A stretch of 64,000 nucleotides of DNA from Mesorhizobium caraganae (GTDB taxonomy: Bacteria > Pseudomonadota > Alphaproteobacteria > Rhizobiales > Rhizobiaceae), in NCBI RefSeq assembly GCF_016836705.1, contig NZ_JAFCGY010000018.1, positions 1 through 64,000 on the forward strand, given 5' to 3'. This document shows positions 7,893 to 16,135 of this stretch, piece after piece. Below the pieces are notes generated by a model. It saw only the letters and a program-made list of their open reading frames with translations, was not told the origin of the DNA and did no database searches. Made by a program: the position numbers and the translations under genes. Within the stretch, counting starts at the first letter, position 1. Every line of letters begins with the position of its first letter.

Positions 7893-8939
7893 ATGCGCTG
7901 GCAGCCGGCTGAAAACCGCTATGAGAAAATGGTCTATAACAGGTGCGGGCGATCCGGCCTGAAGCTGCCGGCGATCTCGCTCGGCCTGTGGCACAATTTC
8001 GGCAACGACACGCCGCACAAGACCAAGCAGGCGATTGCGCGCAAGGCCTTCGATCTCGGCATCACCCATTTCGATCTCGCCAACAATTACGGCCCGCCGC
8101 CCGGCTCGGCCGAGATCGCCTTCGGCGACATATTGCGCACCGATTTCGCCGGCTATCGCGACGAGCTGATCATCTCGACCAAGGCCGGCTACGAGATGTG
8201 GGCCGGTCCTTACGGTGAATGGGGCAGCCGCAAATATGTGCTGGCCAGCCTCGACCAGAGCCTGAAGCGGATGGGGCTCGACTATGTCGACATCTTCTAC
8301 TCGCACCGCTTCGATCCGGATACGCCGCTGGAAGAAACGATGGGCGCGCTCGACCATGCGGTGCGTTCGGGCAAGGCGCTCTATGCCGGCATCTCGTCCT
8401 ACAATTCGCAGCGCACGCGCGAGGCGGCCGACATCTTGAAGCAGCTCGGCACGCCCTGCATCATCCATCAGCCGAGCTACTCAATGCTCAACCGATGGGT
8501 CGAAGAGGACGGGCTGCTCGATACGCTGGAAGGGCTCGGCGTCGGCTCGATCGTGTTCTCGCCGCTGGCGCAAGGCATGCTGACCGACAAATATCTCGGC
8601 GGCATCCCCGAGGGCAGCCGCGCTGCCCAAGGCAAGTCGCTGCGTCCCGCCTTCATCAACGACAAGACCATCGCCAACATCAAGGCGCTGAACGCGATCG
8701 CCGGCAAGCGTGGCCAGACGCTGGCGCAGATGGCGCTGGCCTGGGTGCTGCGCAAGGGCCGGGTGACCTCGGCTCTGATCGGCGCCAGCCGGCCGGAACA
8801 GGTCGAGGACTGCGTCGGTGCGCTCAAGGTGCTCGAGTTCAGCGACGGCGAGCTCGCCGAGATCGACACTTACGCGCGCGAGTCCGACATCAATCTGTGG
8901 GCGGCTTCGGCAGAGCGCAAAGGCCCGCCGAGGAAGTAA
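7893..8939 (+). CDS. Aldo/keto reductase, YghZ/glyceraldehyde-3-phosphate reductase-like
   Basis: The product (348 aa) is an NADPH-dependent (alpha/beta)8-barrel reductase. It has the aldo/keto reductase core (GITHFDLANNYGPPPGSAE with catalytic Asp and Tyr, and the STKAGYEMW lysine). It closely resembles E. coli YghZ in the N-terminal segment (GLWHNFG) and in FSPLAQGMLTDKYL. I chose the ATG at 7893 because the upstream frame runs through a hairpin. It closes the sugar operon and probably reduces an aldehyde product of the pathway. Confidence 0.92.
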   Translation: MRWQPAENRYEKMVYNRCGRSGLKLPAISLGLWHNFGNDTPHKTKQAIARKAFDLGITHFDLANNYGPPPGSAEIAFGDILRTDFAGYRDELIISTKAGYEMWAGPYGEWGSRKYVLASLDQSLKRMGLDYVDIFYSHRFDPDTPLEETMGALDHAVRSGKALYAGISSYNSQRTREAADILKQLGTPCIIHQPSYSMLNRWVEEDGLLDTLEGLGVGSIVFSPLAQGMLTDKYLGGIPEGSRAAQGKSLRPAFINDKTIANIKALNAIAGKRGQTLAQMALAWVLRKGRVTSALIGASRPEQVEDCVGALKVLEFSDGELAEIDTYARESDINLWAASAERKGPPRK

Positions 8940-8965
8940 GCACAGCCGGCAAACGATACGAATGA

Positions 8966-8990
8966 AAACGGCGGGAGGATCCCGCCGTTT
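8966..8990 (+). terminator. Rho-independent terminator of the sugar operon
   Basis: AAACGGCGGG and CCCGCCGTTT form a perfect 10-bp stem with loop AGGAT, followed by a T-rich tail (GCGTTTTC). It lies 26 bp after the aldo/keto reductase stop and between convergent genes, so it may act on both strands. Confidence 0.85.
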
Positions 8991-9022
8991 GCGTTTTCAT
9001 GAAACGATGAACCGTTCTTGCC

Positions 9023-10114
9023 TCAGGGCTTCTTGGCGGTGCCGAGACCAGCCTTGGGCGCTGCCCCGGCGGCCGGAGCGGGGGTCTTCATCTTGGCTTC
9101 GATCCAGCCGGTGTAGTTGGCCAGCCGCGTGTAGATGCCGTAGGCGTTCTTGTGGCCGCAGGCGGCGGTTCCGTCGGACGGACCTTCGCCCCAGCTGACG
9201 ACGCCGACCTGGACCGGACCGTCGGCGCCGGTCATGAACAGCGGCCCACCGCTGTCGCCGTTGCAGGCGTCGCGTTCGCCGCTGTCGGTGCCGGCGCAGA
9301 TCATGTTGTTGGTCAGCGGATCCGACATGTCGGCGGCAATCGCATTGGCAGCGGCATCGATGCCCTTTTCCGAATAACGCATGCGGTGCGAGAGGTCGCT
9401 GAGCGCCGCCTTGAGGTCGCGTGCATAGATCGACTTGATGCCGCTGTTGCAGGCAGCGCTCGGCTCGAGATCGAGATCGGCGACCATCAGCGCGGTCGGG
9501 AAGGTGCCGTCCTGCATCTTGCCCCAGCCGATCACAGTGGTCTTGCCGCTGTCAGGCGTCGGCTCATTGGTGATCTTGATGACCGGTGCGTCAGCCGGCT
9601 CGGCCAGCCGGAGCAGGCCGAGATCATTGTCCAGTGTCTGTTCGCTGTAGTTCTCGTTGACGATGACCTCGACCACCTTGTAGCGCTTGCCTTCGGTGAG
9701 ATAGGTGGCGCCGGTTAGCACGGTCACCGTCTCGGGCGAAATCGGCCGGCCCTTGTCGTTGAGGCAGTGCGCCGCCGTCAGCACCCATTGCGGCGCGATC
9801 AGGCTGCCGCCGCAGAATTGCGCATTCGGCTGTGAGGCCGGGCTGGGATCCAGCCGGGCGGTGGTCAGCAGCGCGACCTGGAATGGATAGGCGCCCTTGT
9901 CGGCTTCCTTGCCGCCATAGACGCGGTCGGCGCCGTCGGGGTTCTCGGCCTTGGCTTTGTCCCGGGCTTCGGCGACGCGTCGCATCGGCGAGACCGCCGC
10001 TTCCGGCCTGACGGCGGCGTCTGCCGCATGCAGCGCGTTGACGGCGGGAAAAGCAGCCGCGATGCCCAACAGCGATGCAGCGGCGAGCGGCCTGAACCGA
10101 TGGAAAATGTTCAC
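9023..10114 (-). CDS. Secreted trypsin-like serine protease (family S1)
   Basis: The product (363 aa) begins at GTG 10114, preceded by a strong AGGAGG. It carries a signal peptide (about 30 residues ending ALHA) and a propeptide with an activation-like site at DRVYGGKE. A full S1 domain follows, with His116 (TAAHC), Asp164 (NDLGLL) and Ser288 (GDSGGP). The residue six before the serine is Asp282, as in trypsin, so cleavage after Arg or Lys is predicted. The tail is Ala/Pro/Lys-rich. True trypsin-type proteases are uncommon in rhizobia. A second secreted serine protease lies divergently at 10516. Confidence 0.93.
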   Translation of the reverse strand: MNIFHRFRPLAAASLLGIAAAFPAVNALHAADAAVRPEAAVSPMRRVAEARDKAKAENPDGADRVYGGKEADKGAYPFQVALLTTARLDPSPASQPNAQFCGGSLIAPQWVLTAAHCLNDKGRPISPETVTVLTGATYLTEGKRYKVVEVIVNENYSEQTLDNDLGLLRLAEPADAPVIKITNEPTPDSGKTTVIGWGKMQDGTFPTALMVADLDLEPSAACNSGIKSIYARDLKAALSDLSHRMRYSEKGIDAAANAIAADMSDPLTNNMICAGTDSGERDACNGDSGGPLFMTGADGPVQVGVVSWGEGPSDGTAACGHKNAYGIYTRLANYTGWIEAKMKTPAPAAGAAPKAGLGTAKKP

Positions 10115-10515
10115 CTTGAAACCTCCTGAGATGAAAATTGGCGGGCGATGCCAAGCTAGCGCAAAATCAGCCTGGGCGAACCGGTACGCCGCTCCACCTT
10201 GCGCCATATCGAACGGCGCGCGAGCGGTCATAAAACCGAAACACCACTTTTGCTAATCGTGCCCCGCCGGGCAGAGCCCACCCAAACCCTATAGCCCCCC
10301 ACGGGCTACGTGGAAGCGATTTGTCATTGCCAATGTTGGATTATTTTAGGCAGTATATCGACGCGGATGCGTTTGGCGGAGGACTTTAACGAGGCCGTTC
10401 GGAATGATGATCCGACACGGGCGGGTAACCAAACTGATTTTTTAATGCCACCACGATCTCGACAATATTTCTGTATTTTGATCCACTCCTTGCTGACTTT
10501 TGGGAGAGTCTCACC
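10115..10515. other. Divergent intergenic region between two secreted protease genes
   Basis: About 400 bp separate the two protease genes. The right half (about 10,300-10,500) is noticeably more A+T-rich than its surroundings. I see ribosome binding sites at both ends (AGGAGG for the leftward gene, GGGAGAG for the rightward gene) but no convincing promoter pair, operator or RNA gene. Confidence 0.4.
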
Positions 10516-11595
10516 ATGACAAAACTGACAAGCACTATCATTGCGTCCGCATTGCTATCCACCGCACTGTGGGCGATGCCCGCCTTCGCCGCCGATCCCG
10601 GCTCCGCGAATACCGGCAACGGCGAAAGCATGCGCGATGTCGGGACGGGCGACTACCAGCCTGGCCGGGCAAAACCGATCGCGCCGCCGAAGCTGACCGA
10701 AGACGAAGCCAGCCGGGCAGCGCCGCTGACCGACGAGGCAACGGCGGTCAAATCCTATGGCATCGTCGGCCGTTCCGCGGATGGCAAGGACATCAAGATC
10801 GATGCCGGCGAGGCGCTGAAGGACCTTGTCATCAAGGAACTGAATGCGCCGGCCAACGCACCGAATGCCGACAAGACGGGGCTGACGGGCGGCGACGAAG
10901 CCGGCCGCCAGGTGTTCGGGGCAGACGACCGCGAGCAGATCAAGAACACCAAGACCTACCCGTTCACCGCGATCGGCTATATCGAAGGCAAAGCCAAGAG
11001 CGGTTATGGCAGCTGCTCCGGGACCTTGATCGGTCCGCGCACGGTGCTCACTGCCGCGCATTGCCTCTACAGCAATGAAGACAAGGCCTGGCTCGACGAC
11101 GTCATCTTCGTGCCGTCGCTCAACGGCAACACTGCAGACGATGCGCCGTTCGGCGCTTTCAGCTATGAGAGCGTCTATATCCTGCAGGGCTTCATCGACA
11201 ATTATCAGGGCTACTACGGCTCGGTCATTCCGTGGGACCTCGGCATCATCACGCTGAAGCAGGATATCGGCACCAATCTCGGCTGGCTGGGTTATGCCAA
11301 CTATGAGGATCTCGGCGATTTCACCGCCAACATCATCGGCTATCCCGGTGACAAGCCGATGGGCACGATGTGGAAGGCGACCTGCGAGGTGCACGCCGAA
11401 AACATCGGCGTGGAGTATTTCCAGTACGACTGCGACACCTATCCGGGGTCGAGCGGCAGCTCGGTCTACGCCTATGACAATGGCGCCAAGCAGCGCGTCG
11501 TCACCGGCGTAAACGTGGCTGAAAGCCCGAATGCCAACACCGCCGTGCGCCTGAACGCCGCCAACGTGCAGTGGATCAACAGCCTGTACAAATAA
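10516..11595 (+). CDS. Secreted V8/trypsin-fold serine protease
   Basis: The product (359 aa) has a Sec signal peptide (cleavage after MPAFA), about 120 residues of low-complexity prosegment, and a chymotrypsin-fold domain. The triad is His182 (TAAHC), Asp241 (WDLGII) and Ser313 (YPGSSGSS). The GSSGS serine loop and the spacing resemble glutamyl endopeptidase/V8-type proteases more than trypsin. A GGGAGAG site precedes the ATG. It is divergent from the trypsin-like gene and followed by a strong terminator. The substrate is unknown. Confidence 0.9.
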   Translation: MTKLTSTIIASALLSTALWAMPAFAADPGSANTGNGESMRDVGTGDYQPGRAKPIAPPKLTEDEASRAAPLTDEATAVKSYGIVGRSADGKDIKIDAGEALKDLVIKELNAPANAPNADKTGLTGGDEAGRQVFGADDREQIKNTKTYPFTAIGYIEGKAKSGYGSCSGTLIGPRTVLTAAHCLYSNEDKAWLDDVIFVPSLNGNTADDAPFGAFSYESVYILQGFIDNYQGYYGSVIPWDLGIITLKQDIGTNLGWLGYANYEDLGDFTANIIGYPGDKPMGTMWKATCEVHAENIGVEYFQYDCDTYPGSSGSSVYAYDNGAKQRVVTGVNVAESPNANTAVRLNAANVQWINSLYK

Positions 11596-11640
11596 GGCCC
11601 GATCTTTCGCCGGCAAACAGCGGCGAGAACCGGCAATACC

Positions 11641-11675
11641 AAACCGGCGACGGGACCTTCCGTCGCCGGTTTTTT
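11641..11675 (+). terminator. Strong Rho-independent terminator
   Basis: AAACCGGCGACGG and CCGTCGCCGGTTT form a 13-bp perfect stem with loop GACCTT, followed by a run of Ts. It closes the secreted protease gene at 10516-11595. Confidence 0.93.
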
Positions 11676-11745
11676 GTATCGAAATCGCTCCCTTGCACAG
11701 TTTTGCGGCGGCGCTTACGCCAGGCGATCCAAGGGGTTGGGAACG

Positions 11746-11865
11746 ATGGCGCGGGCAGGAATGATCTTCGGGGTCAGGGCGATGGCGGCTGCATCCATGC
11801 TGGCCGCACTGACATGCTTTTCCGCTATGGCCGATCAAGGTGGGGCATTGCCGTTGCCGAGATAG
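11746..11865 (+). pseudogene. Truncated exported-protein gene (signal peptide only)
   Basis: A 39-codon frame encodes little more than a signal peptide: hydrophobic core MAAASMLAALTCFSAMA, then DQGGALPLPR and a stop. Its 3' end runs head-on into the WD40 remnant on the opposite strand. The WD40 homology stops near 11850, where this frame changes to apparently random residues. I read it as the 5' end of an exported-protein gene cut by a rearrangement. A genuine small exported peptide remains possible. Confidence 0.4.
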
Positions 11866-12070
11866 CCGCGAATGGTGCGCAGCGTCACCCGCCTCTGCCA
11901 GTCCCAGATGCGGATGGTCTTGTCGTCCGACGACGAGACCAGCCGTCCGGCGTGAAGGCAAGGTCGGTCACCCTCGCACTGTGACCGCCGGTGTTGAGAT
12001 CGAGATGGAAATCGAGGTCTTCGGCACGCGCGGTCGACGATAAGAGCTGCCCGGCACCTTCGTTGCGCCG
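11850..12070 (-). pseudogene. Degenerate WD40-repeat protein fragment
   Basis: Read on the minus strand from 12070, the sequence encodes STARAEDLDFHLDLNTGGHS and then VTDLAFTPDG. After a frameshift near 11942 it continues LVSSSDDKTIRIWDWQ, a classic WD40 blade (GH...SSSDDKTIRIWD). The start codon, most of the signal peptide and all later blades are missing, and the frame ends at a stop near 11857. It directly follows the membrane-protein gene at 12071. WD40 domains often accompany bacterial caspase-like proteases, so this is probably the remnant of a partner of the caspase gene at 13275. Confidence 0.75.
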
Positions 12071-12781
12071 CTATTTGGAGTCAGCGGGAGGCGAGCCGTG
12101 GCGCACATAGTTCTCGATCGCCTGGGCATAGTTCGCGGAACCGGTCTTGCGTTCCTTTTCTATGTAGCCGGCAAAGTAGCTCCAGAACGACACCGCATAG
12201 TCGCGGAAATAGGCGTCGGCAACATCGCGCGAGCAGAGCTTTCCCTCGACACAGATGGAGAGACGGTTGAGGAAATAGACGATGCGGTCGAAATTGTCGT
12301 TGAAATCGGCGATCGGCATGGTGCCGCCCCCGGCCGTCATTGCCTCGATGCCGATGCGTTGCCGGAACACCTGTTCCTCGGTCGGCGACGGCGTGGCGCT
12401 GATCAGATTGTCATATTTGGCGTTGAGCGCCGCCAGCCGCTCCTTGAGCGCGCGTTGTGCCTGCTGAAAATCCTTGCTTTCCCAGAGCTCGACCAGCGAC
12501 ATCGTCTGTTCGACACGCTTCTGTTCCTGGTTTGCCAGAAACTGGAAGACCGAGAAGGCGAGGGTGAAGATGATAGCCAGCCGCACGGCGAGGCCCGACC
12601 AGGCATAGGCCAGCATGCGCCAGTCGCGGTCGGTGAACGGGTTGGATTCCTTCTTGATCTCGTGGCTGCTCGGCCACGGAAAACCTTCGGTGGTTTCCGG
12701 CAAGGTCTCCGGCTTCTTGTTCGATGCCGGCACCGGCAGGGCCGGCCGTTTTTGTGTTGCAGTGCCCCCCGGCTTTTTCAT
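12071..12781 (-). CDS. Hypothetical single-pass membrane protein of the caspase locus
   Basis: The product (236 aa from ATG 12781) has a Pro-rich N-terminal segment of about 55 residues, one strong membrane helix (WSGLAVRLAIIFTLAFSVF) and a helical, charged C-terminal domain. That domain contains two cysteines (ICVEGKLCS) and ends ENYVRHGSPPADSK. The start overlaps the stop of the upstream gene (ATGA), which is why I prefer it to the ATG at 12856. I do not recognise the family. Coupling to the secreted CXXC protein and caspase genes suggests a shared envelope function. Confidence 0.75.
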   Translation of the reverse strand: MKKPGGTATQKRPALPVPASNKKPETLPETTEGFPWPSSHEIKKESNPFTDRDWRMLAYAWSGLAVRLAIIFTLAFSVFQFLANQEQKRVEQTMSLVELWESKDFQQAQRALKERLAALNAKYDNLISATPSPTEEQVFRQRIGIEAMTAGGGTMPIADFNDNFDRIVYFLNRLSICVEGKLCSRDVADAYFRDYAVSFWSYFAGYIEKERKTGSANYAQAIENYVRHGSPPADSK

Positions 12782-13170
12782 CCGCAGCTGTCCAGTTGGA
12801 TGGTGGCGGAGGGATCGAGCACGATGCCGGGCGCCTCCAGTTTCTTTTTCAGGCAATCGAGCTGCGTGCGCGAAATCATGAACTGCACGTCCGGTTCGAC
12901 AGCCGCCTTGTTGGGTGACGGCAAGGGCTCGACCACGCCGCGCGAGGCGCAGCTGGAGAGATCGACGACGACGGCCGTGCCGCCGGTCTTGGCGATCTGG
13001 TCATACTGGTCGAGAAAGCAGGTGGCGAGCTCGGAATTGGTGACGACCTGCTTGACGCACAAGCCGCAGGTTTCGTCCGCCGAGGCACTGGCAACCAGCA
13101 ACAAGCCGGCGGCAAGGCCGGTGATCGCTGCACGCCAGGAAAGCACGGGGATAGTCACTGATGTCCTCAT
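12778..13170 (-). CDS. Small secreted cysteine-containing protein of the caspase locus
   Basis: The product (130 aa) starts MRTSVTIPVL, has a signal peptide ending SASA, and a mature part beginning DETCGLCVKQVV with a CGLC (CXXC) motif. Further cysteines occur in ATCF, SSCAS, LDCLKKK and DSCG. These could form disulfides or bind metal. No family is recognised. The gene overlaps the downstream membrane-protein gene by 4 bp and lies 104 bp after the caspase gene on the same strand. The longer open frame upstream lies inside the caspase gene and is a shadow. Confidence 0.72.
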   Translation of the reverse strand: MRTSVTIPVLSWRAAITGLAAGLLLVASASADETCGLCVKQVVTNSELATCFLDQYDQIAKTGGTAVVVDLSSCASRGVVEPLPSPNKAAVEPDVQFMISRTQLDCLKKKLEAPGIVLDPSATIQLDSCG

Positions 13171-13274
13171 CTGTTGCGTTCCGCTTCGGCACATCGAGGC
13201 GCTTCGAACCGGGAAATGTTCATATATCACGGCCTTGGCGCAAGAGCCGACAAAGGATGTCGGTCCGTTGCAGC

Positions 13275-15494
13275 TCAGGCGCGCGGCACCGTCTCCATCG
13301 GGAAGATCATCACCGCGCCCTTTGGTCCGCTCTTGTCGGCAAGCCGCATCACCGAGCGCGTCGCCGGCGCCATGCCGATGTCTGCGAGCATGTCTGAGAA
13401 GCCCGGCGTCCCCGAGGCAGCCCGCGTCACGGCACGGACGCCTTCCTGGGCAAGGAAACTCAGATCCTCTTTTTCGCTCTGCGGCGGCGCCTCGGTCAGC
13501 ACGGCAATCATCCGCTCCATGCCGAAGCTGGTGTCGGTGAAGGCGAGCAGCCCTTCCTTGAGGCCCTGGTCTGCCTGCTGGTTGATCGGCGCCAGCCGCT
13601 CGGAGACGATGTGAGTGATCGAATAGTCGCTGCCGATATAGAGCACGTTGATGTCGACGAACTCGTCGGACTCGTTCCTGGCCGCAATGTGCACCTGGTC
13701 GCCCGGCGAAACGCGCGGCACGGTCGACGATTCGATCGGCTCCATCGCGCCGCTGTCCTGGCGCTTGATCAGGAACTGGACGCTGACTTCGTCCGGCCGG
13801 TAGTCGGAAGCAGCGGCGAGCCGCGACAGGCCGGTGGCGCGGAAGATCGTGGTCAGGTTCTTGGCGGTGTTTTCCGCGAGTTTGTCGCGCCCATCCTGAT
13901 GGATGACGATGCGCGGCGGCTTGCTGCCGTCCTTCAGGCTGATGTCGCCGGACGCCGGCAGGAACCATAGCGCCGGCTCGTCGGTCGCATCTGCGGCGGC
14001 GCCGGCGATGGACTTTTCGCGCAGCACCGCCAGTCGCAGATCGGCACTCTTGCCGGGTTCGACCAGCGCGATGTGGAAGCCGGAATTCGGCTTCGCCGCC
14101 AGTTCATCGAGAACCGAATTGACCAGCTCGGTTTCCTTTTCGAGCCCTGCGGTCGGCGCCGGCTTTGCCACCAGCAGCTTGTAGTCGACGGCAAGTTCGG
14201 CAACGCGTGCATAGGCGCCGGCGGGTACCGCTGTTGCCGCGAGCGCCGGCTTGCCGTCGAACTCGACCGGCTTGAGGTTGCTTTCCAGGTTCCTCGCCGA
14301 TTGCACTTCGAGGTAGCCGACCGCGTCGGAAAGCTTCGACAGCGCCGAAGGCAGGATGGCGAGCTTGCTGCCGGGGGTGAGACCCTGCAGCAGCCCTGCG
14401 CCGATCGCAACATCGCCGTCCTTGACGGCAATCGGCCATTGCATGACGGCGTCGGTCTTGTCGGTGCCGAACACGCGGGCGTCGAGTTCGCCCTCGAACA
14501 AGGGCGTCGGCCTTGTGCGGCCGTCGGCCGAATATTGCTGCAGCACGGCCTGGCCGAGCTGGCGATAGGTGACGTTGGGGTTCTCGGCCAGCTTCGACAG
14601 GATGGTGAAGGTGAACAGGCCAAAGCGCGGCGCGTCGGGCGTACCCTTGGGCAGCGGCATTTCCGGCGTCGTTTCGACCGTCTGCGCGGCATAGAAGGCA
14701 ACCAGCTTGCCCCTGGCGATCGGCTCGGCGCCGGTCGGCGTCAGGTTGAAGGCCGGCTTGCGGGCGCCGTTCTCGTCGAAACCGCGCGATGCGCTGACCG
14801 AGATGTCGTCATAGGCCCTTACTGCCGCCGCTTTCGCCGCATCGTCGCCGCCGACCAGATCAGCGAATTCGACCTTGCGCTCCAGTTCGTCATCAACTTC
14901 CGCGGCACGCGTTGCAGTGCCGGAATGGCAGCAATCGAACACGACCCAGACAAAGGCGCCCTTGTCGCGGATGGCGTCGAGTGCCGCGCCGACCTCATTG
15001 TCGACCAGCGCGTTCGGCACGCCTTCCTCGCGGTTGATCCATTTGTCGATGTCGGAGGGCAGGAAAATCTCGTCGAGCCCGTCGGTCTCGTCACCGGCCC
15101 TGGCCTGCGGCTGCTGGGCGCCGTGGCCGGAAAGGTGCAGATAGACGAAGTCGTCGCGTTGCACCTTGCCGGCGAGATCGGCAAGGGCGGCCTTGATCGC
15201 CGCATGGGTCGGCGGACCGTTGGCGCCTTCGACATCCTTGGCGAGCAAGGTGACGTTCGCGGCCGAGAATTTCACCGGATCGGGCGTGTTCTTCAGGAGA
15301 TAGTCGCGGACCAGCCCTGCATCGTTCTTGGGTCCGATCAGCCAGTTCTTCTGCGGCAGGTTGGGATAGTCGGTGCAGGCAACCAGCAGCGCATGATAGG
15401 TGCGCGAGGCGGCGAGGGTGCGGAACGAAACCGTACCGGCGGCCACAAGCGCCGACGTGCCGACGAGCAGCGTCCGTCGTGTCAATTTGATCAT
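13275..15494 (-). CDS. Tat-exported caspase-family protease (peptidase C14)
   Basis: The product (739 aa from ATG 15494, with GGGGAAG upstream) begins with a twin-arginine signal (TRRTLLVGTSALVAAG). A caspase/metacaspase p20 domain spans roughly residues 31-300. The catalytic pair is visible: His124 in YLHLSGHGAQQ and Cys189 in FDCCHSG. The C-terminal third (VHIAARNESDEFVDINVLYI onward) resembles DUF4384-type domains found in bacterial caspase-like proteins. Metacaspases usually cleave after Arg or Lys. Activity in the periplasm is inferred from the Tat signal. It heads a set with the CXXC protein, the membrane protein and the WD40 remnant. Confidence 0.92.
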   Translation of the reverse strand: MIKLTRRTLLVGTSALVAAGTVSFRTLAASRTYHALLVACTDYPNLPQKNWLIGPKNDAGLVRDYLLKNTPDPVKFSAANVTLLAKDVEGANGPPTHAAIKAALADLAGKVQRDDFVYLHLSGHGAQQPQARAGDETDGLDEIFLPSDIDKWINREEGVPNALVDNEVGAALDAIRDKGAFVWVVFDCCHSGTATRAAEVDDELERKVEFADLVGGDDAAKAAAVRAYDDISVSASRGFDENGARKPAFNLTPTGAEPIARGKLVAFYAAQTVETTPEMPLPKGTPDAPRFGLFTFTILSKLAENPNVTYRQLGQAVLQQYSADGRTRPTPLFEGELDARVFGTDKTDAVMQWPIAVKDGDVAIGAGLLQGLTPGSKLAILPSALSKLSDAVGYLEVQSARNLESNLKPVEFDGKPALAATAVPAGAYARVAELAVDYKLLVAKPAPTAGLEKETELVNSVLDELAAKPNSGFHIALVEPGKSADLRLAVLREKSIAGAAADATDEPALWFLPASGDISLKDGSKPPRIVIHQDGRDKLAENTAKNLTTIFRATGLSRLAAASDYRPDEVSVQFLIKRQDSGAMEPIESSTVPRVSPGDQVHIAARNESDEFVDINVLYIGSDYSITHIVSERLAPINQQADQGLKEGLLAFTDTSFGMERMIAVLTEAPPQSEKEDLSFLAQEGVRAVTRAASGTPGFSDMLADIGMAPATRSVMRLADKSGPKGAVMIFPMETVPRA

Positions 15495-15676
15495 GATCGC
15501 TTCCCCAAGCCCGATCGAATTTCCAAGTGCGCTACCCCTCGTTGAGAATTTTGTCAGTATTTTGAATGTGGTTAGTGCCGTCAACCGGCGGTGGCGGTCC
15601 ACGTGTCGATGGCGACAACGGAAACAGTGGCAAAAAGCCCGGTTCATCGCTATCTCAAGGGAATTGAGACCGCCGC

Positions 15677-16129
15677 ATGACAGAAATGCCGTGCAGGCGG
15701 TGCGGAAAGATCGGAAACAGGATCATGGCGGCAAGGGATGTGCTGACGAAGAATCAACTGAGCGTGCTCGAGAAGCTCGAGGCCGCCAGCGGACCGCTCA
15801 GCGCCTATACGCTGCTCGACCAGTTGCGCGAGCGCGGTTTCCGCGCGCCGCTGCAGGTCTACCGCGCGCTCGACAGCCTGGTGAAGTCAGGCTTCGTGCA
15901 CAGGCTCGAAAGCCTCAACTCCTTCGTCGCCTGCGCCGAGCCGCATGACCACAGCCACTCGATGACCGCTTTTGCCATCTGCGACACCTGCGGGCAGGTG
16001 ACGGAGATGTCGGACCATGATGTCGACCACCAGCTGGATGAGTGGGTGCGCTCGACGGGGTTCGCCGCCAAGAAGGCGGTGATCGAATTTCGTGGGACGT
16101 GTGCGAAGTGTAGGGCTGAGGCTGCTTAA
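15677..16129 (+). CDS. zur: Fur-family transcriptional repressor, probably Zur
   Basis: The product (150 aa) is a Fur-fold metalloregulator: winged helix (LTKNQLSVLEKLEAASGPLS ... LQVYRALDSLVKSG) followed by metal-binding residues. HDHSHS, the structural-zinc pair CDTCG and a C-terminal CAKC favour Zur over Fur, whose sensor site has a different His pattern. The ATG at 15677 adds an odd CRRCGK segment. The ATG at 15725 (MAARDVLTKNQ) has a plausible nearby purine tract and may be the true start. It is convergent with polA across an inverted-repeat element. Confidence 0.85.
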   Translation: MTEMPCRRCGKIGNRIMAARDVLTKNQLSVLEKLEAASGPLSAYTLLDQLRERGFRAPLQVYRALDSLVKSGFVHRLESLNSFVACAEPHDHSHSMTAFAICDTCGQVTEMSDHDVDHQLDEWVRSTGFAAKKAVIEFRGTCAKCRAEAA

Positions 16130-16135
16130 GACCTT

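Noticed and set aside
10555..11961. 468-codon minus-strand frame opposite the V8-like protease
   Set aside because: The plus strand encodes a full secreted protease with triad and signal peptide. The antisense frame is a shadow, although its first residues run across the WD40 remnant.
9023..15494. Known CRISPR-linked caspase (Craspase-like) defence system
   Set aside because: There is no Cas effector, CRISPR array or TPR-CHAT type fusion. The caspase here has a twin-arginine export signal, which argues against cytoplasmic phage defence.
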